Below are positions 51,638 to 64,000 of a stretch of 64,000 nt of DNA, piece by piece. The translations under genes and the position numbers were made by a program. The stretch comes from Ramazzottius varieornatus (taxonomy: Eukaryota; Tardigrada; Eutardigrada; Parachela; Ramazzottiidae): NCBI GenBank assembly GCA_001949185.1, contig BDGG01000002.1:6476772-6540771 (forward strand), read 5' to 3'. Position 1 is the first letter of the stretch; each line of letters opens with the position of its first letter. The notes under the pieces are model-generated. The model was given only the letters and a program-made list of their open reading frames with translations, ran no database searches and was not told where the DNA came from.

Positions 51638-51655
51638 CAGTTGTGTGTGTGTGTG
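51638..51655 (+). repeat. TG dinucleotide microsatellite
   Basis: About eight TG units. Confidence 0.85.
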
Positions 51656-53243
51656 TCTAGGAAAAGGGGGAGAATATGATAAACTTGCGGTTAATGTCTT
51701 CGGAGATTCACTTGAGAGGAATGCGGCTCAAGTTACGCATGGAGGAGTATTAATACGGAAATCTAAGTAGAGGAGCTCTGTGCAAAATGCGATTGATGCA
51801 GTAATGACGGCAGCTAACACAATATTCCACACTGGTGGTGTCGGAATCCACATTTACGCGTGTTGTTGCATAATCACTCTGTCACTAGTTCCTTGATCTT
51901 AAAGATCGATGCAAATTGTTGCGCGACCGAAGAGGAACGGGTATTACTACTCAGGAAGATTTGACAGGAAGGCCAAGTGCAACACGACTTGGTGCCTGCC
52001 AGTAAGGTGTTTTCACTTTTCAAGGTTGGCTCTCCAGCTTTTCGTGATGGAGGCTTTGTACTACCGTGAAGGGTTTCGATGGAAGGAAGAAAGTGCGCTA
52101 AGGAAAGTGTTCACTTTGGACAATGAAGTCGCTATGATTAGCCAGGCTTATGGGACTATTTGGTCGGTCCGCTGTGTTACGCTCTACTTCCGGTGCCGTA
52201 ATGCACCCAATGGTCGACAGCTTTTCAGATCGCGCAGGATCGCCACGATGTCAGACGGCTGGAGTTCAGACACTTCAGCTTTTGTCGGCATTGATTCCTC
52301 CTGACTACATCCCAAACATTAGAAAAAAAACTTCAAAAAGAAATTAGACATGCAAAAAAATTGAATTGAAGTTCAGCCGATGAAAATTTCACGTCAGTAC
52401 TGAATTGCGGTTTTTCCCCCTTTTTTCGAAGAAAGACGGACTGTGGTATGAAATCGGAAATTGATTTAGTAATTTAACGCACTTGATAAAAAATCACATC
52501 ATGAAGTTGTGCGATTGCCAAAAAGGGCGAATACGGTTCAGGGCTGGAATGATATCTGCGGTTGGGACAAGAGATAAACAGTAGCTGCTGCTAGGCCGAA
52601 GATGTACAATCGAGGCTCTTGTGCCAGAACCGAGTCCTGCATTGTGTACATTGCACAAATGTCGGAAAATTTTAGTGTAAATGCCATACGAGCTGTCATT
52701 CATAGTGGACCAGTAGTTGGGTATGCTGTAATGGGCCGCGTCGCTTGCGGATGAGATGGCTGGAACAACGGGGTGGTTTCTGGTTTCTGCATACAAACGC
52801 AAACGGCAAAGGCATCAGCGTTTGTGATTAACGTACGTGTGTTCGATTTTTGTTGCAGATTGATTAGCGTTGGACTCTATCGATTAAACAGGACAGCATC
52901 GAGGAGAGGACGGCGCTCGCAAATACTCCGCACGCCGAAGCGCGCTCCTGCCACCCAACCCGCAGCTCAAGCTCGCACCGTATCGACAAACGCCGTGACT
53001 GGCAGCTATTTGCAGTCCTTACCAAACTTTGGAACAACGTCAAGGTTTGTGTTGTGTGCTTTTCCGTGAAATATCAAGGAATGGATCTTCCCTTTCTGTC
53101 GCCAGTTATACTATGCTATACGTTCATCGTTGATATCGATAGACTTTCTTGTTCTCTGATGCTGCGCATGTGAAGCTGGCTATGTGTTTGCAGGTTGACG
53201 AGGTAGTTTCTTGGTGTTAGTGAGAAAGGACCAAGCAGTCACG

Positions 53244-59575
<6,332 letters not shown>

Positions 59576-61763
59576 AACAGCCTTCCCTTTTCCTTGTGGC
59601 CTTAACCGTTCACCCTATTCTTTTGAGATGATAAAGTTTGTCCAGTGGGCGGCTGTGAGCATTGGCTGAACGTTATTTTTGATACCAGACTGATAGAAGT
59701 TGATGATGATTGATGGGTTTTTATTTAGACGCAGCTGTGGAGCATGAACTCTTTGGCCTGTTTTTCGTCTTGTCATACCACTAGTATATCTCTCTCTTTG
59801 CTTCCAGACATCTGGTCCCTTTGTTGTCGCGTGATGTCCATGTGAGTTTTTTGACTGATATAGTGTAAAGTGCTAGTCAGCTGGGACATTGTACGGACCG
59901 ATTCGTGTTGGATGAGAGGCCCGGCAGTGGGTGAAATATTTGGGTGATGTGTGTAGCGATCAGCCGATCGGTATGACATCACATGCAAAGCCGGAACTGC
60001 CAGCACCGGGCGGATTTTTTGCACGGACTGGGTCCGTATAGTGTCCCAGCTGATCAGCACTTTACCGTACGTAGGGCTTTCGTTTCTTTGGCGGTATGAT
60101 TTCCTAGTTGAAAGTACGCTGTGCTGCTGATGAGATAGTACCACAGGAAGTTGGCTCTTTCTGTAGTCCGGAAGTGATGATTAACCCCTTAGAACAGCCG
60201 GCGCCTAACCGCTTGTAACTCTGCACCCGTCCGGCTATCTGCCGTCAAGTCCACACCGGAAGAAACCACCACGTCGTCCCGCACACCTGAACTCTCACCA
60301 GCATGACGCCCACCCAACGAGCCTAATTTGCTGCATGGTACCTTGTTTATCATTAACTATTATTTTGGTTTTACTTTCGTTCAACCTGTGTTTGGCCGTT
60401 TCACTTGGTTACGTTGTCTGCTGAAAGACGAAGCCCCGGGGTCGACGAGTTTGCTCGGGTTGTCCGGAGACTGCAACTGCGATGGAGACCAGCGGTTCTC
60501 CATCGCAGTTCGGACCCTCGAGTCGTTCAAGGAAAGGAAGTAGCTCCCGTCAGATCAGTGCGTTCTTCCCAAGTCGAGTTCGTTCAGAGGAGAATTTCAA
60601 AAAATAGGGACGCTATTTGAGAGTGTACGTAATCCGTGGTAGCTTTGTTGGGAACCGAGTAATCAGCATGCTTGTCTTTGGCTCACAGGCACTAACAAGT
60701 GAATCTATGGATCGCTATGTTCCTCCAAGAGGTCAGGCAGTTTCCTGCCTGGCGCTATTGTCGTCGCACCTTGGCACGGCGGTTCTTGACGTACCGCAAA
60801 CGGGGCAACAGCACGGCAACAACGTCCAGCAAACTCGGGTGACCCCTCATCGATAGAGACAAAGCGTCTTTTTAATATTTTCTTTTTCTGTTCTTCGGTA
60901 AACGCCCTTGTTTGAGAGGTTCTTCTGCAGGCTCGCAGAAGGCATCCAGTTTTATCTTTTACTGTAGAACTTTCGTTTTAAAGTCGGCTGTTCATCCTGC
61001 TTGTGTCAGCAAGTGTGTCCGATCGACTGCCTGTTCAAAATTTTGCGATTTTGAAGCATGCTGGCGCTTTGTTTCCCTTTCGAATTTGTCAACGCTTCGT
61101 GGTTTTATCATATTAGCAATCCAGTATAATTACGCATAGTACGCCGTAGTACGTTAGACGATGATGTTTCCCGGTCGCACCCTCTCTGATATTTGATCTG
61201 ATACAAATGTGTTTATCCGGTATATTGATACAATAACAAGAATACTAGAACCACATCGATTCTACTTCCGCAAACGGTTTTCGGTCTCCCACATTCCACC
61301 AGTTTATGCTCCGAGACCGGAGAAAGCTGGACAAATTTGAAGGCTCGATGGGCTCCAAGTTGGCGAAGATCTCCCTTTCGTCGGAAATGCCACGGTATAA
61401 CACCTCACAACCGATAGTCGGTCCTTCTCGAAAACGCTAATCGATTACAATAAGTGACATCAAGAATGAAGGAACGACTAGAGTAAGTCGACCAGCCTGC
61501 CCTAATCCTAAACGCATGAATTGTCCCCAAAAAGGCGACAAACTAACCAGTCCGTCCCCAGCAGCAGCTCCTGGGTATTTGATGACGAGTTCCTCGTGTT
61601 GTTCGACACCGCAAGAACGCATGCAGCAAGTTCGACGCTCCTGTTCTAACTTGTCCCGTTCAATGCCCGGGATAGATGGTATGCGAAGTCCCTTCCTGGT
61701 TCCTCTTTACCATACTGTGCTTCCCGCCACTCGTTGTTACCTGGTAAATTATTTTCTCCTCAG
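59576..61763. other. PMCA 3' UTR / intron before a distal terminal exon
   Basis: Follows the proximal PMCA stop. It contains two weak exon candidates: one around 60430-60605 (frame with SSRSRKGSSSRQISAFF, which has protein-kinase-A-like sites) and one around 61560-61680 (QQVRRSCSNLSRSMPGID then a GTATGC donor). Neither could be joined with certainty. A perfect 14-bp hairpin lies at 60475-60510. Confidence 0.4.
60475..60510. repeat. Perfect 14-bp inverted repeat
   Basis: AACTGCGATGGAGA, 8-nt loop, TCTCCATCGCAGTT. Confidence 0.85.
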
Positions 61764-62162
61764 GGAACGAATCACAGTCAGCAAATACTCGAGGAGACCA
61801 GCCTATGGCGCCACGGAGGCCAGGTCCACGTTATGCACTCGCGCTTGAGTCTGGAAGACCCGAACCTGGATGACCACATCAAGGCGACTATCCGGCGGCT
61901 TTCAAAGTTCTCCGCCGGGTCCGCCGGTCTGCCCATCACAAGTAGCGAGGTGGACCGCGTGCAAAAGAGCTACGTCAGCGCGTACAGCACGCCGTTGGGA
62001 GACACCATCGTGGAAGAGGGTGTGATTGAGTATGCCGACACGCCCGACAAGTCTACGAGCTTGGATGCCTTGGACGGTCAGGTGGCACTCGACCAGTCCT
62101 ATGTCCACCCGAAGGTCTTCACTAGCCCAAAGACCGGAAGTCGTAACACTATCACACCTTGA
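61764..62162 (+). CDS. Candidate alternative C-terminal exon of the Ca2+-ATPase
   Basis: After an AG acceptor (CTCCTCAG) an open frame of 132 codons runs to TGA at 62160-62162. It has clear protein-like composition (DPNLDDHIKATIRRLSKF, GDTIVEEGVIEYADTPDKST, SYVHPKVFTSPKTGSRNTI). Its phase 0 start fits the PMCA donor after 58634, in the calmodulin-binding segment, just as the proximal terminal exon does. A second AG at 61781 also fits. Known PMCAs vary at exactly this site. It could instead belong to a separate small gene, although no start codon with a clear context precedes it. Confidence 0.5.
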   Translation, partial: GTNHSQQILEETSLWRHGGQVHVMHSRLSLEDPNLDDHIKATIRRLSKFSAGSAGLPITSSEVDRVQKSYVSAYSTPLGDTIVEEGVIEYADTPDKSTSLDALDGQVALDQSYVHPKVFTSPKTGSRNTITP

Positions 62163-62404
62163 TTACATCGTACTCGTACCGTTTGTACTGTCGACTGTGT
62201 TTTGTACCTTGTGAAGTGCCCTGTATTATTTGTTCTTGCTCTGATACCACGGTAGACTTAAGGATCGATGAGAAATGTTTCATTTGAGCATCAAGAACGC
62301 ATCGTAGAAGGACAAACGAGTTACGGTAAGCATTATATACCAGACGACCCAAAAACATTTGAATTTCAAAAAGATGAATTTAAGTTAAATTCGGTGAATA
62401 TGGC

Positions 62405-62542
62405 TTAGGAAGAGCGAACATGGTAAGTCCGCTCGAAAAACTCGCAGCTGACCACGATACAAACAAGAAATGTCAAAAACAGCCCCATAAAAATCGACAT
62501 GATCAGTAACCACAGTTTGGGCAAATTCTGTAACAACTTCAT
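62405..62542 (-). CDS. Candidate 45-residue single-helix membrane micropeptide
   Basis: The ORF runs from ATG 62542 to the stop at 62405, just downstream of the Rab10 stop on the same strand, so it would lie in the Rab10 3' UTR. It encodes KLLQNLPKLW followed by one hydrophobic helix (LLIMSIFMGLFLTFLVCIVV) and a short polar tail. No family recognised; a chance ORF is quite possible. Confidence 0.2.
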   Translation of the reverse strand: MKLLQNLPKLWLLIMSIFMGLFLTFLVCIVVSCEFFERTYHVRSS

Positions 62543-62588
62543 CGACCTACTCAAAGGCGAGTTTCTTATAAGTTTCTTGCAAACGATC

Positions 62589-63757
62589 TTAACTGCAGCA
62601 CTTCGAAAGTTCTTGGCGCGGTTTCGGTAAGGACTGTGGTTCCGGAGCCTACGAAGAAGGTAATGCATAGAGTTCCAATAATCATATATCCGTTGCGTGT
62701 GCAATGACGTCCGATATACGGATAGGACGTTCGTACCTTGTCTTTGTTCGGGCCTTTGTCAAGAATAGCTTCTGATAGTTCGTAAAAGGCTCGCTCTACG
62801 TTGATGTTTGCTTTGGCGCTGGTTTCCAGGAAGCGTATACCGTGCTGCCGAGCAATATCTTCTCCTCTTTCGCGGGTTATCGCCCGTCTGTCTTCCATAT
62901 CACATTTGTTGCCCAAAAGCATCTTCTCCACGTCTTCATTCGCATGCTATAAAGACAATGTATGCATAGAGGGAGTAAGTTTCTAAAACAGGGTACAGTC
63001 AAAAGCTAAATTAATTCTTGATTTATAGTGTATTGTATAGTGTTAACCAAGGGACCCCACGACTACGCACCTCTTCGATATTCCGCAGCCATTTAGCAAT
63101 GTTGTCAAAGCTTTTTGGCTGAGTTATGTCGTAAACTAGCATGATTCCCATGGCGCCCCGGTAGTAGGACGTCGTTATTGTGTGGAAACGCTCCTGGCCG
63201 GCGGTATCCCTGGAAAAAACAATTGACTATTGAGCTGAAACTGTGCGTGTGAAATCCTCTACGACTTCGAAGCGACTACAAGCCAACTTCACGCTCCAAA
63301 GAGCAAACCTGACTGTCCGAGCCTCAGCATTAGTAATGCTGATTCACGAGGGCCATTGATAGCCCATGTGACATGGCGCATCAATCAATGGAAGCTACCA
63401 TCGCTTTGATAAGCTCGGTAATGCTAACTTAAGCTGGACAATGTTTGCTGTTTAGCAACATTCCAGACTTACCATATCTGAAGTTTAATTTTCTTTCCTT
63501 TCAGCTCGATCGTCTTGATTTTAAAATCGATACCTGTAAGAAGAGTCTCATATCAAACTGCCTAGACGAAACGCAGAAGACCTAAGATCACTACGTATCT
63601 CATGCATGTACGGTTCGAACAACTGCATACCGATCGTGGAAATGAAAGTTGTGTTGAAGGCATCATCAGAAAACCGAAACAAGATACAAGTCTTGCCAAC
63701 TCCAGAGTCTCCGATAAGGAGAAGTTTGAACAAAAGATCATAAGAACGCTTCGCCAT
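62589..63757 (-). CDS. RAB10: Rab10 small GTPase
   Basis: Rab GTPase of exocytic and basolateral membrane traffic. ATG 63757 gives [19 protein letters not shown] with the P-loop GDSGVGKT, then [20 protein letters not shown] (switch I), [20 protein letters not shown] (switch II), [31 protein letters not shown] and ETSAK. HANEDVE and the N-terminus fit Rab10 better than Rab8 or Rab13. It has five exons; the last one (62589-62648) joins in phase 0 and ends ELSKCCS. The usual prenylation end of Rab10 is a terminal CC, so the extra Ser after the Cys pair is unusual. The gene converges with PMCA. Confidence 0.93.
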
Positions 63758-64000
63758 AGCGCCGTGACCACCAGTTTCTCGTCCACGCCTCACGAACTGT
63801 CGGTCGCGGTGGAATCTAATGATTCAGGCCCGTCCTATCTCTCTGCAAACAAAGAGCACCATTAGCATGTAATGTAAGGGAGATGATACGGCATTGACTG
63901 CAGTAAACCACATGGACAGTTCGGATAAGACGACAAGATAACAACATTACGCTTCAGACCTTGTTACAGTGTGCCAGTGTCAGTCGCACCTTCGTCTACC
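63758..64000. other. 5' flank of Rab10, right edge of window
   Basis: An open frame continues upstream of the Rab10 ATG for 12 codons ([12 protein letters not shown]), but the conserved Rab10 start is the later Met. The promoter is presumably here; no element recognised. Confidence 0.4.

Larger units (their letters stand above)
50358..53243. other. Long upstream region of the Ca2+-ATPase gene
   Basis: No coding region seen. An AG acceptor at about 53193 just before the PMCA start (tttgcag) suggests that a 5' untranslated exon lies somewhere upstream in this stretch. Contains simple repeats at 50747-50775 and 51638-51655. Confidence 0.4.

Overview
This is a metazoan nuclear window. The genes are split by short spliceosomal introns (many 50-300 bp, GT...AG). 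They encode animal-specific proteins: filamin, a Frizzled receptor, a plasma-membrane Ca2+ pump, a basigin-type Ig protein, Rab10 and a Ly6/uPAR-like protein. Dense gene packing, short introns and moderate GC suggest a compact-genome ecdysozoan. A tardigrade is my best guess, from general impression only; nothing in the sequence proves it.

Layout. 0-2 kb: a minus-strand BED-type zinc-finger gene, possibly transposon-derived. 2.4-3.1 kb: a small single-pass membrane protein (+). 4.2-7.2 kb: an ACAD9/VLCAD-type acyl-CoA dehydrogenase (-), head-to-head with WBP2 (+, 7.9-9.4 kb); a foldback MITE-like element lies between them. 9.8-11.9 kb: Frizzled of the 5/8 type (-). 12-17.7 kb: no gene I can support. 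17.8-18.6 kb: a secreted, probably GPI-anchored Ly6/uPAR-like protein (-). 19.7-34.9 kb: a whole filamin gene (-) with two CH domains and about 22 Ig-like repeats. 37.4-39.0 kb: a MANSC-like/LDLa membrane protein (-). 39.9-44.4 kb: cytosolic isoleucyl-tRNA synthetase (+). 45.3-47.1 kb: a basigin-like three-Ig protein (+), followed by a decayed second copy of the synthetase 3' end. 47.8-53.2 kb: gene-poor, with two strong RNA-type hairpins. 53.2-62.2 kb: a plasma-membrane Ca2+-ATPase (+) with at least two candidate alternative C-terminal exons. 62.4-63.8 kb: Rab10 (-).

The genes do not form one pathway. Several act at the cell surface and cortex: filamin links actin to membrane receptors, Frizzled and WBP2 belong to signalling, PMCA and basigin are partners of transport, and Rab10 drives exocytic traffic.

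The most unusual signals are these. (1) An interspersed, nearly fixed-length 47-bp imperfect palindrome is present in at least nine copies, all in introns or intergenic DNA, four of them in the PMCA gene. (2) The 9-mer ACTTCCGGT (ETS-type) is strongly over-represented. (3) Filamin carries a roughly 240-residue Ser-Thr-Gly-Lys repeat insert plus a Gly-Pro linker inside its first rod. (4) A five-unit 24-bp tandem repeat in the basigin-like gene encodes a row of N-glycosylation sequons. (5) The acyl-CoA dehydrogenase has Asp where the catalytic Glu is expected.
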